DNA of 36,237 nt, from contig JANJWF010000130.1 of the NCBI GenBank assembly GCA_024709685.1, positions 1 to 36,237 on the forward strand, in the 5' to 3' direction. The DNA comes from Thiobacillus sp. Lineage in GTDB: Bacteria > Pseudomonadota > Gammaproteobacteria > Burkholderiales > Thiobacillaceae. The notes under the pieces are model-generated. The model was not told the origin of the DNA and made no database searches. It worked only from the letters and a program-made list of their open reading frames with translations. Of the stretch, positions 27,301-33,092 are shown in pieces. A program made the position numbers and the translations under genes. Position 1 is the stretch's first letter; the number at the start of each line of letters is the position of its first letter.

Positions 27301-27764
27301 CCCGGCGCGTAGACCTGGTTCACGTGGGTGTAGCCGCCCAGCGCCATCTGCGCGCGGAAGGCGGCCTCGTCGAGGATTTCCCCTTGCTTGAGGAAGAAAG
27401 TGTGGGCGGCGAGAAAGGAGGGTGGCGCCAGCCGGTAGAGCGCGGTGGAGAGCGCCACCACGGCGATGTCGAATTCACCGCGCGAAATCTGGTACAGCGT
27501 CGCCAGCCGCTCGGAGATCAGGTCGGGATGGGGCGAGAAGCTGTCGTAAGGGAGCGTTTCCCAGTCGGGGAAGGCGCACACCCGCAATTCAGGGTCGAAC
27601 CAGCGCAGTTCCTCGGTCAGGCGGTTGGCGTCCCACGCGCTCGCGCACACCACCACCAGCGGCGTGGCGCGGCGCGCCAGCTCGGCCAGATAGAGTGCGT
27701 CGGCTGCGCCGGCAAGACCGGATTCGCGGCCTCCTGCGGAAAGGGCGGTGTGGGAAAACAGCAT
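24339..27764 (-). CDS. mfd: Transcription-repair coupling factor Mfd
   Basis: 1141 residues, the standard Mfd length. It removes RNA polymerase stalled at DNA damage and recruits UvrA. The N-terminal UvrB-like domains cover about 1-340. The CarD-like RNA-polymerase-interacting domain lies at about 465-525 (PGDPVVHAQYGVGQYLG). The RecG-like translocase has Walker A GDVGFGKT at 616-623, a DEEH box in LVILDEEHRFGV and the helicase motifs TATPIPRTL and GRVGRS. The C-terminal TRCF domain follows. The start at 27764 gives a plausible N-terminus. It is divergent from ppa across 123 bases and followed at once by the DUF1015 gene. Confidence 0.97.
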   Translation of the reverse strand: MLFSHTALSAGGRESGLAGAADALYLAELARRATPLVVVCASAWDANRLTEELRWFDPELRVCAFPDWETLPYDSFSPHPDLISERLATLYQISRGEFDIAVVALSTALYRLAPPSFLAAHTFFLKQGEILDEAAFRAQMALGGYTHVNQVYAPGEFSFRGGLIDLYPMGSTLPYRIGLFDNEVETLRAFDIDTQRSIYPVKEVRLLPAREFPLDEAGITRFRQKFREYFEGDPSKSKLYKDVSNGLAPAGIEYYLPLFFEETATLFDYLPKHTLLVAHGALDPAGQAFWADALGRHRLLAGDKDRPLLAPTELFLATDAFFSLAKGYARLDIEQAGDGLARSVPAISVDRREVHPVAKLQGFIDGFQGTTLIVAPSAGRRETLHEYLAEHGLDAAPCEGWANCQQQPGRILLTHGPLAEGFVTADGALAVITETELYAVPPKTRRARETRATQIDNLLRDLSELKPGDPVVHAQYGVGQYLGLINMDLGDGDTEFLQLEYAKGDKLYVPVANLHLISRYSGAGEGEVPLHKLGTDQWEKARRRAMQAARDTAAELLNLYALRAAREGHAFKFSPHDYEAFAEGFGYEETPDQAAAIAAVMADMQSGKPMDRLVCGDVGFGKTEVALRAAFMAVMGGYQVAVLVPTTLLAEQHFNNFSDRFSAWPVKLAELSRFRSPKEQAEALQALADGKVDIVIGTHRLIQKDVKFARLGLVILDEEHRFGVRQKERLKALRAEVDVLTLTATPIPRTLAMSLEGIRDFSVIATAPQKRLAVKTFVQSFSAGLIREAVLRELKRGGQVYFLHNEVSTIQAMRERLEKLLPEARIRVGHGQQSERELEQVMRDFYQQRYDILLCTTIIETGIDVPTANTIIINRADKFGLAQLHQLRGRVGRSHHQAFAYLLVEEDRTLTSQAKKRLEAIQLMEELGSGFHLAMQDMDIRGAGEVLGEKQSGEILEVGFSLYNDMLAGAVASLKAGKEPDMSQPLGVVSEINLHLPALLPVDYCPDVHERLVLYKRLASCQTPDDLTQMQEELVDRFGELPDTARALLAVHRLRMATRPYGIVRLDVSGEGMSVQFVPNPPVDPGKIIELIQGKAGYRLAGPDRLKLTIPLPDLARRVGAVTAFLAALGQPVGEPLVSAK

Positions 27765-27849
27765 GCAAAAACTCTGATTATCCTAGAAACGCCGGCGGGG
27801 TGCACCCGGTAAGACGGCTCGGGGGGGCGGTCGGGCGAAAGCGGGCGGG

Positions 27850-27855
27850 TATAAT
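27850..27855 (+). promoter_or_regulatory. -10 element of ppa
   Basis: A perfect TATAAT lies 32 bases before the ppa ATG, implying a leader of about 26 bases. The region 17 bases upstream is GC-rich with no recognisable -35. Confidence 0.55.
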
Positions 27856-27887
27856 CGCCGGCTTTCCTGTTTTTACCCCTGAACACC

Positions 27888-28436
27888 ATGAGCCTCGACC
27901 GCGTTAGCTCCGGCCGCAACCTGCCGGATGACTTCAACGTCATTATTGAAATTCCTGCCCACGGCGAACCGATCAAATACGAGGTCGACAAGGAGTCCGG
28001 CGCCATGTTCGTCGACCGCTTCATGTCGACTGCCATGCACTACCCCTGCAACTACGGCTACATCCCGCACACCCTGTCGGAAGACGACGATCCGGTCGAT
28101 GTGCTGGTGATCACACCTATCCCTCTGATCCCCAGCGTGGTCGTGCGCTGCCGTCCCATCGGCATGCTGAAGATGACCGATGAAGCCGGCATCGATGCCA
28201 AGCTTTTGGCGGTGCCGGTCGACAAGCTGTGCGGTCTCTACCAGGGCGTGAACAAGCCGGAAGACCTGCAGCCGCTGCTGCTGGCGCAGATCGCCCATTT
28301 CTTCGAACACTACAAGGATCTTGAAAACGGCAAGTGGGTCAAGGTCGAAGGCTGGGTCGGGGTGGATGACGCCCGTGCGGAAATTCTTGCCGGCGTCGAA
28401 CGCTACCGCAACGCTGCAGACAAGCCGGCGTTCTGA
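27888..28436 (+). CDS. ppa: Inorganic pyrophosphatase (family I)
   Basis: 182 residues, typical of bacterial soluble pyrophosphatase, which hydrolyses diphosphate to drive biosynthesis in the cytoplasm. The family signature D-x-D-P-V-D is at 66-71 with the metal-binding aspartates. Other conserved residues of the fold are visible: KYEVDK at 30-35, Tyr52 and Tyr56-Tyr58 in the [10 protein letters not shown] stretch, and VEGW near the C-terminus. The ATG overlaps no other gene, and the ribosome-binding site is weak. Its stop overlaps the start of the following phosphoesterase (TGATG), so the pair is one operon. Confidence 0.96.
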   Translation: MSLDRVSSGRNLPDDFNVIIEIPAHGEPIKYEVDKESGAMFVDRFMSTAMHYPCNYGYIPHTLSEDDDPVDVLVITPIPLIPSVVVRCRPIGMLKMTDEAGIDAKLLAVPVDKLCGLYQGVNKPEDLQPLLLAQIAHFFEHYKDLENGKWVKVEGWVGVDDARAEILAGVERYRNAADKPAF

Positions 28437-28987
28437 TGAAAGTCTGCATCGTTTCCGACTCGCATGACAACCGGCGCCTCCTCGGTGCCGCGGTCGAGCA
28501 TGCCAGGGCGCACGGGGCGGAAGCGGTGCTGCACTGCGGCGACGTGGTCGCCCCGACCACGCTGCGCGTACTGCAGAAATACGAATTGCCGGTGCACGTC
28601 ATCCACGGCAACAACACCGGCGATCTCTACAACATGATGCGGCTGGCTGCCGAACCCAACAGCGTGATCCGCTACCACGGCCAGGACGCGGCGTTCACCC
28701 TGGCCGACCGCAACCTGTTCCTGGTGCACTATCCCCACTATGCGCAGGCGCTCGCCTGCACCGGAGACTACGATATCGTGTGCTGTGGCCACGATCACAA
28801 GTCCAGCATCCTGCAGGTGGGCACTGTCAAGGGTGGCTACACGTGGCTGATCAATCCGGGTACCGTCGGCGGTGTTGGTGCCGCACCCACCTACGTCATG
28901 GCCGATCTCGCGACGATGCAGTTCGAGATCGTTGCGATCGAGGCGGCACCGGCTTCAGTCCTGCCTCCCGTTACCCCGCATATCTAG
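28436..28987 (+). CDS. YfcE/MJ0936-type metallophosphoesterase
   Basis: 183 residues, the size of the small YfcE-like phosphodiesterases. The calcineurin-type metal ligands are complete: Asp8 and His10 (SDSHDN), Asp36 (HCGDVV), Asn59 (IHGNN), His98 (VHYPHY) and His119/His121 (CGHDHK). E. coli YfcE cleaves model phosphodiesters, but the physiological substrate is not settled, and none can be inferred here. It is translationally coupled to ppa. Co-expression with pyrophosphatase suggests a role in general phosphate-ester turnover, which is only inference. A two-way terminator follows 25 bases after its stop. Confidence 0.92.
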   Translation: MKVCIVSDSHDNRRLLGAAVEHARAHGAEAVLHCGDVVAPTTLRVLQKYELPVHVIHGNNTGDLYNMMRLAAEPNSVIRYHGQDAAFTLADRNLFLVHYPHYAQALACTGDYDIVCCGHDHKSSILQVGTVKGGYTWLINPGTVGGVGAAPTYVMADLATMQFEIVAIEAAPASVLPPVTPHI

Positions 28988-29012
28988 TTGAAGTGGCTGA
29001 GGCCGGGTCCAT

Positions 29013-29040
29013 AAAAAACGGGGCATGGCGCCCCGTTTTT
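29013..29040. terminator. Bidirectional terminator between the phosphoesterase and the rhodanese genes
   Basis: AAAAACGGGGC (29014-29024) pairs with GCCCCGTTTTT (29030-29040) around the loop ATGGC. The A run and the T run allow it to end both convergent transcripts. Confidence 0.93.
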
Positions 29041-29062
29041 CATGTGTCGTTGCAGGCTCTAA

Positions 29063-29716
29063 TTATTTCGCCGGCTTGACGGTGGTCAGCCCCAGCACTT
29101 CCCAGTCCTGCATGCCGCCGCGGTACCACTTGATCTTGTCTGCGGGGTAGCCGATTTTCAGCAGACCCTTGATATTGGTGGGGGACTGGCCGCACCACGG
29201 ACCGTTACAGAACATGACGATGGTCTTGGCATTGTCGAACATGTTGAAACCGTCCTGGTTCTTGACGCCGAAATGTTTTTCAAGGAGTTCCTGAACGGTG
29301 ATGGGATCGGATTTGCCGATGTTGAGCTTGTCCCACGGAATGTTGATCGCGCCCGGGATGGTGCCTTTCTCGACCCAATCGGGGGTGCGCGAGTCGACGA
29401 CCATGATGTTCTTGTCGCCATCGCTCATCTTCTTCAGGTAATGAAGCACTTCCAGTTCCGAGATGGTTTCCACTCCGGGGGCCAGTTCGCCCGGCTGAAT
29501 GCAGAAGGGCGGGCACTTGCGCGAGGTCTTGACGAAGTCAGGATTGATCGTGTTTTTTTCATCCTGGTTGCGCATGATCGTGACTTTCTTGCCACCATGC
29601 ATGACTTCGACAGAGGGCAGATCAGCGGTGAGGTTGACATCCAGTGCACTGGCCGTCATCGGCAGGACGAGGGAGGTGAACAGTACAGATGCAGTGAACA
29701 GGGTGCGAAGCTTCAT
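29063..29716 (-). CDS. Secreted rhodanese-domain protein with extra CPPFC motif
   Basis: 217 residues from the ATG at 29716, eight bases after AGGAG; an in-frame ATG further upstream lacks a site and would bury the signal peptide. The signal sequence MKLRTLFTASVLFTSLVLP ends near ASA-LD (residues 24-25), so the protein is periplasmic. The rhodanese domain covers about 84-210, with VVDSR at 106-110 and active-site Cys170 in FCNGPWCGQSP; Cys175 lies in the same loop. A separate N-terminal motif KTSRKCPPFCIQP puts Cys68 and Cys72 close together. Rhodaneses carry sulfane sulfur as a persulfide, so a periplasmic sulfur-transfer or redox role is inferred. It follows a small secreted protein gene. 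Confidence 0.9.
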   Translation of the reverse strand: MKLRTLFTASVLFTSLVLPMTASALDVNLTADLPSVEVMHGGKKVTIMRNQDEKNTINPDFVKTSRKCPPFCIQPGELAPGVETISELEVLHYLKKMSDGDKNIMVVDSRTPDWVEKGTIPGAINIPWDKLNIGKSDPITVQELLEKHFGVKNQDGFNMFDNAKTIVMFCNGPWCGQSPTNIKGLLKIGYPADKIKWYRGGMQDWEVLGLTTVKPAK

Positions 29717-29754
29717 TAAAATGTCTCCTGAATTATGGTGGTGATTAATCAAGA

Positions 29755-29970
29755 CTAATTGCAGTTCGGTTCTTCGTTGCTTGTGCTGCTTTCAGACGAC
29801 TTCTTGCTGGCGGCTTCCTCCTTCGGCGTTGGATTGGATGGGTGCTCCTGAGCGTTTGTCGCTTCGGGTTTGGCAGACTGGGCTTCGGCATTGTCTGCAC
29901 CCACCGCATTGACAGAAATCAGCACGAGCACGGCTGCCATCATGGATGGCAGTCTGGATATCCTGGTCAT
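29755..29970 (-). CDS. Small secreted protein with a C-terminal Cys-Asn, unknown function
   Basis: 71 residues. A signal peptide (TRISRLPSMMAAVLVLISV, cleavage near VGA-DN at 24-26) is followed by about 45 residues rich in Ser, Ala, Glu, Asn, Pro and Lys. This part is probably disordered and ends EEPNCN, with the only cysteine of the protein. AGGAG lies 11 bases before the ATG. It is the first gene after a sigma-54-type promoter and is followed 38 bases later by the rhodanese gene. I do not recognise the family. One idea is that the terminal cysteine is a partner or sulfur acceptor for the rhodanese, which is speculation. Confidence 0.7.
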   Translation of the reverse strand: MTRISRLPSMMAAVLVLISVNAVGADNAEAQSAKPEATNAQEHPSNPTPKEEAASKKSSESSTSNEEPNCN

Positions 29971-30057
29971 TGAATATGAATCTCCTATTTAAGATATCAA
30001 TATACGCCGGTTTCTTTCCCGGTCGACGGGAGGCTTTTGGCGCCCGCACCTTACTCA

Positions 30058-30072
30058 GCACGTTGTGTGCCA
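30058..30072 (-). promoter_or_regulatory. Sigma-54 (-24/-12) promoter of the small protein-rhodanese operon
   Basis: Read on the minus strand from 30072, the sequence is TGGCACACAACGTGC, preceded by T and followed by T. The RpoN consensus is YTGGCACR, four bases, TTGCW; only one position differs, and the essential GG-10 bases-GC spacing is exact. The expected start near 30047 gives a leader of about 75 bases. Confidence 0.72.
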
Positions 30073-30078
30073 ACCATA

Positions 30079-30091
30079 TAAGTCTATGATA
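30079..30091 (-). promoter_or_regulatory. IHF-like binding site
   Basis: On the minus strand TATCATAGACTTA matches the IHF consensus WATCAA, four bases, TTR with one mismatch. It sits in an AT-rich patch between the sigma-54 promoter and the TGTCA repeats, the usual place for an IHF site that bends DNA toward a bound activator. Confidence 0.5.
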
Positions 30092-30126
30092 TAGAAGAAT
30101 AAAAAGATCTGCCCCGTCAGCCCGGC

Positions 30127-30166
30127 TGACAAGAATGTCATATGGATTTGTCATGATGTCATGACA
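30127..30166. promoter_or_regulatory. Pair of TGTCA inverted repeats, likely activator (enhancer) sites
   Basis: Site 1 is TGACA-AGAA-TGTCA at 30127-30140. Site 2 is TGTCATGA-TG-TCATGACA at 30149-30166, a perfect 8-bp inverted repeat that also contains TGTCATGA twice in tandem. They lie about 80-120 bases upstream of the predicted sigma-54 transcription start, the usual distance for enhancer-binding proteins. The activator is unknown and not encoded in the window. Confidence 0.6.
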
Positions 30167-30508
30167 TCCTTTCGGCTTGCCGCCGAGCCTGATGGCGTCT
30201 CTGTGGCACGCCGCGCGTCGTTTTCCTCCTGGACCGTCACAGCTGGCCACGCCCAAGGCGGCTGGCACGTCCGCGCGCGCTTTCGTGCGTCAATCCATCA
30301 CATTCCGAATCGCGGATACGCGCCGCTTTAGAAACGCGGAATTGTTCCGTTATGCAAGCGCCACGAACGCTTTGTGTGGACCGGCAACGCTTCGCGCAGC
30401 GATTTCCCGGTTGGTCAGGAGCGATGCCAACACATTTCATCTCGTGTGCGTGGCGCAAGAAAAAAAGCTTAAGGCATGACTCAAGATGCGTGCATCAGCG
30501 CCGTTAGC

Positions 30509-30537
30509 AATTCGACACTACTGATATTAATTCGACA
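30509..30537 (+). repeat. Two direct repeats AATTCGACA, 20 bases apart
   Basis: Exact 9-base copies lie at 30509-30517 and 30529-30537. The 20-base period is close to two helical turns, so a protein could bind both on one face. They lie about 130-155 bases before the start of the envelope operon. Confidence 0.55.
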
Positions 30538-30552
30538 TGGTTGTGGATAAAG

Positions 30553-30597
30553 GCAAGGGTGCGGCCGGTTTTTTACCGCATACGCAAGGGTGCTGCC
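30553..30597 (+). repeat. Imperfect direct repeat in the leader of the envelope operon
   Basis: GCAAGGGTGCGGCC (30553-30566) recurs as GCAAGGGTGCTGCC (30584-30597), one mismatch in 14, period 31. Between them CGGT and ACCG can pair around a T-run. A GGAG-TCAT-CTCC hairpin follows downstream. No known riboswitch family fits. Confidence 0.45.
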
Positions 30598-30665
30598 AGG
30601 GGTCGAAGGAGTCATCTCCTGGTTATTTTCGGCGTCACGGCTTCTCTGTCTTTCGGGTGGTTGAT

Positions 30666-31196
30666 ATGAAAAATTATTTGAACATCGCATCTCTTGGGCT
30701 GCTGTTCTCGGTGGCGTCTGGCGTCTGTGTTGCCGAAGAGGTTTCCAGGGAACAAATCAAGGGCATCGACGAGCAGGTCCAGGACATCAAGAAGGATGTG
30801 CTGGCGATCTCGACCGACCTGACCCAGCTGGAGGAGAAACTGCTCTATCCGTCCAATACCCAGGTCTCGCTGTTCGTGTCACTGGCGCAGGGCGAGAAAT
30901 TCCGCCTCGATGCCATGGAAATCAAGATCGATGGCAAGGACGCCGCGCATCACCTCTATACCTTCAAGGAACTCGAGGCGCTGCAGAAGGGCGGGGTACA
31001 GCGGATCTATACCGGCAACATCCGTTCGGGCGAGCACACCCTGGATGTGACGCTGATCGGGAAGACGGCGGGCAACAGCGATTTTCACCATAGCGCACAC
31101 TACACGTTCACCAAGGATGTCGGGCCCAGGCTGGTCGAAATCAAGCTGGCCGGGCCCGGTGCGAGCAGCAAAGACATCGAATTCAAAGACCGGTAA
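30666..31196 (+). CDS. Small periplasmic protein with coiled coil and beta-rich domain, first gene of the envelope operon
   Basis: 176 residues from the ATG at 30666, which gives a clear signal peptide (MKNYLNIASLGLLFSVASG, cleavage near CVA-EE at 23-24). The frame is open further upstream, but that part is not protein-like. Residues about 25-62 form a heptad-like helical stretch (IDEQVQDIKKDVLAISTDLTQ) suited to a coiled coil. About 63-176 looks beta-rich, with LFVSLAQGEKF, MEIKIDGKD and GEHTLDVTLIG, like an immunoglobulin-type sandwich. I do not recognise a named family. The next gene begins three bases after its stop. A part in a multi-protein envelope complex with the following two TPR proteins is inferred. 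Confidence 0.82.
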   Translation: MKNYLNIASLGLLFSVASGVCVAEEVSREQIKGIDEQVQDIKKDVLAISTDLTQLEEKLLYPSNTQVSLFVSLAQGEKFRLDAMEIKIDGKDAAHHLYTFKELEALQKGGVQRIYTGNIRSGEHTLDVTLIGKTAGNSDFHHSAHYTFTKDVGPRLVEIKLAGPGASSKDIEFKDR

Positions 31197-31199
31197 TTC

Positions 31200-33092
31200 A
31201 TGCTGCGCAGATCGCTCTGGCTGCTCGGACTGTGTGTCGCCGCACAGGCATTTGCAGCCGCTCCCCCGCAAAAGCCACCCCGCGATCTCTATCTCGGCGA
31301 GGCCTTCTATTACGCACAACAAGGCGAGTATTTCGACGCCATCAGCCGGCTCGACACCGAACTGGGGCAGTTTTACCGCCTCGACGAACGCCAGCTCGAT
31401 CCGTTCCACCTGCAGTCCAATTTTGCCGAATTCTCGGTGGGTGATTTCGAGCTTTCCTACCGCATGCACCAGCGTGCCGGCCGGGCAATCAAGGCGGTTC
31501 TCGAGGGCAACGTCAGCCAGGACATCAAGAACGAGGCGGCCTTCCGTCTCGCGCGCATCTATTACCAGAAGAGCGATCCGATCAACGCGCTGCATGCCAT
31601 CGAGCGCATCACCGGCAAGATTCCCGAGTCAATACGGGACGACGAGCAGTTCCTGCGGGCGCAGATCAGCATGGTCAACGGCCGCTTCCCCGAGGCCATC
31701 ACCATCCTGCAGGGGATGAAAGACTCCAGGGCGTATGAGGGCTTCGCCGGCTACAACCTGGGGATCGCGCTGATCCAGAACGGCCAGGAGAAGGAAGGCC
31801 TCGCGCAACTCGACAAGACCGGCCAGATCAGCAGCGAAAACGAGGGCACGCTGTCGATCAAGGACAAGGCGAACCTGGTGCTCGGCTATCGGCTGCTGGA
31901 GTCGAACCAGCCGGGCGAGGCCAGCCAGTACCTCGACCGTGTGCGGCTGGTCAGCCCGTTCTCCGAGAAGGCATTGCTGGGATCCGGATGGTCCTCCGTT
32001 TCCGCCGGGCGCTTCGACCGTGCCCTGGTGCCGTGGACCCTCCTGGTCAAACGCAATCCGACCGGCAAGGCGGTGCAGGAGAGCATGCTGGGCGTTCCCT
32101 ACTCTTATGCCCAGCTCAATTTGCACGGCAAGGCGGCGCTGCTCTATGGCAGCGCACTCGAATCCTTCGGGCAGGAACTGACCAAGCTGGATGCCTCGAT
32201 CGACACCATCCACAAGGGCAATTTCCTCAAGGCGCTGGTGCGTGAGGAACTGAAGCAGGATCCGAACTGGGTCATCCGCCTGCGCGAACTGCCGGAGACC
32301 CCGGAGACGTTTTACCTCAAGGACCTGATGGCATCCAACGACTTCCAGTCCTCGCTGCAGAATTACTTCGATCTTGAGGACCTGCGCAAGCGGCTCAACG
32401 CGTGGGACGAGTATCTCGATTCCTGGGAGGAGATCATCGATTTGCGGCGCAGGTACTATGAACCGCTGCTGCCCGACATCGACAAAAAATTCCGCACGCT
32501 CGACTCGCAGCTCAGGCTGCGTATGGAGCAGCGCCAGCGCCTCGACGACCGCCTGCAGCACATGTTGATCGCACCGCGACCGGATTTCCTGAAGACGGCC
32601 GACGAACGCATTCTGCAGAATCAGTTTGCGCGCCTCGAGGCGCAGTACAAGGACGACACCGGTGAAGGTGCCGAGGATGCCCGCCGTCGCATCAAGCGGC
32701 TGCAGGGCCTTGTCCAATTCGATATCCACACCACCTACGATCAGCGGCTGACCGACGCCTTCACGCATCTGCGCGAACTCGATGCCGACGTTGCGCGGCT
32801 GAAGAAGATCTATGCCTCGTTCGTCAGGACCCGGCAGGCGGCGACCCAGAGCTATCAGGGCTACGACGACCAGATTCGCCAGGCGCGCAATCGCTCGCGC
32901 GATGCCAAGGAACAGGTGGCGATGCTGATGGCCAGGCAGGGGCACATGCTCGAGTTGATGGCCGTCAACGAACTGGATCTGCGTCGCAGGCGGCTGGAGG
33001 AATACCAGATCCAGGCGCGCTTCGCCATGGCCGAGAGCTATGACCGCGCCGTCAAGGCACAGCAGCAGGCGGTGGGGGAGAAGGCGCAATGA
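31200..33092 (+). CDS. Secreted TPR and coiled-coil protein of the envelope operon
   Basis: 630 residues. The signal peptide MLRRSLWLLGLCVAAQAFA is followed by AAPPQKPPRD. Residues about 30-330 contain helical tetratricopeptide-like repeats, for example AFYYAQQGEYFDAISRLDTE at about 35-54 and similar pairs around residues 150-200 and 205-260. The C-terminal third (about 440-625) is strongly charged and helical, probably long coiled coils (LDSQLRLRMEQRQRLDDRL, LDLRRRRLEEYQIQ). No catalytic motif is seen; it should be a periplasmic scaffold. It starts three bases after the previous gene, and its stop overlaps the next start (ATGA). Exact family not known to me. Confidence 0.85.
   Translation: MLRRSLWLLGLCVAAQAFAAAPPQKPPRDLYLGEAFYYAQQGEYFDAISRLDTELGQFYRLDERQLDPFHLQSNFAEFSVGDFELSYRMHQRAGRAIKAVLEGNVSQDIKNEAAFRLARIYYQKSDPINALHAIERITGKIPESIRDDEQFLRAQISMVNGRFPEAITILQGMKDSRAYEGFAGYNLGIALIQNGQEKEGLAQLDKTGQISSENEGTLSIKDKANLVLGYRLLESNQPGEASQYLDRVRLVSPFSEKALLGSGWSSVSAGRFDRALVPWTLLVKRNPTGKAVQESMLGVPYSYAQLNLHGKAALLYGSALESFGQELTKLDASIDTIHKGNFLKALVREELKQDPNWVIRLRELPETPETFYLKDLMASNDFQSSLQNYFDLEDLRKRLNAWDEYLDSWEEIIDLRRRYYEPLLPDIDKKFRTLDSQLRLRMEQRQRLDDRLQHMLIAPRPDFLKTADERILQNQFARLEAQYKDDTGEGAEDARRRIKRLQGLVQFDIHTTYDQRLTDAFTHLRELDADVARLKKIYASFVRTRQAATQSYQGYDDQIRQARNRSRDAKEQVAMLMARQGHMLELMAVNELDLRRRRLEEYQIQARFAMAESYDRAVKAQQQAVGEKAQ

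Larger units (their letters stand above)
29971..30665. other. Long intergenic region with control elements but no convincing gene
   Basis: These 695 bases hold, from left to right, the leader of the minus-strand operon with a small hairpin (TCCCG/CGGGA, 30017-30031), a sigma-54-type promoter, an IHF-like site and TGTCA inverted repeats. Then about 300 bases (30170-30480) follow in which I see nothing I can name. Two direct repeats before the plus-strand envelope operon close the region. The AT content around 30061-30110 is clearly above that of the flanking genes. A 100-codon open frame at 30177-30479 lacks gene-like features and was not accepted. Confidence 0.7.

Noticed and set aside
30263-30277. 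TGGCACG on the plus strand, a possible second sigma-54 promoter
   Set aside because: The -24 half is good, but no GC follows at the required 10-base spacing, and it is about 400 bases from the next plus-strand gene.
30177-30479. A 100-codon plus-strand frame in the long intergenic region
   Set aside because: It has no ribosome-binding site, no signal peptide or domain, and an amino-acid mix typical of random GC-rich sequence.
30540-30660. Possible cyclic di-GMP or other riboswitch before the envelope operon
   Set aside because: The conserved core sequences of the GEMM families could not be found. Only generic stems and a repeat are visible.
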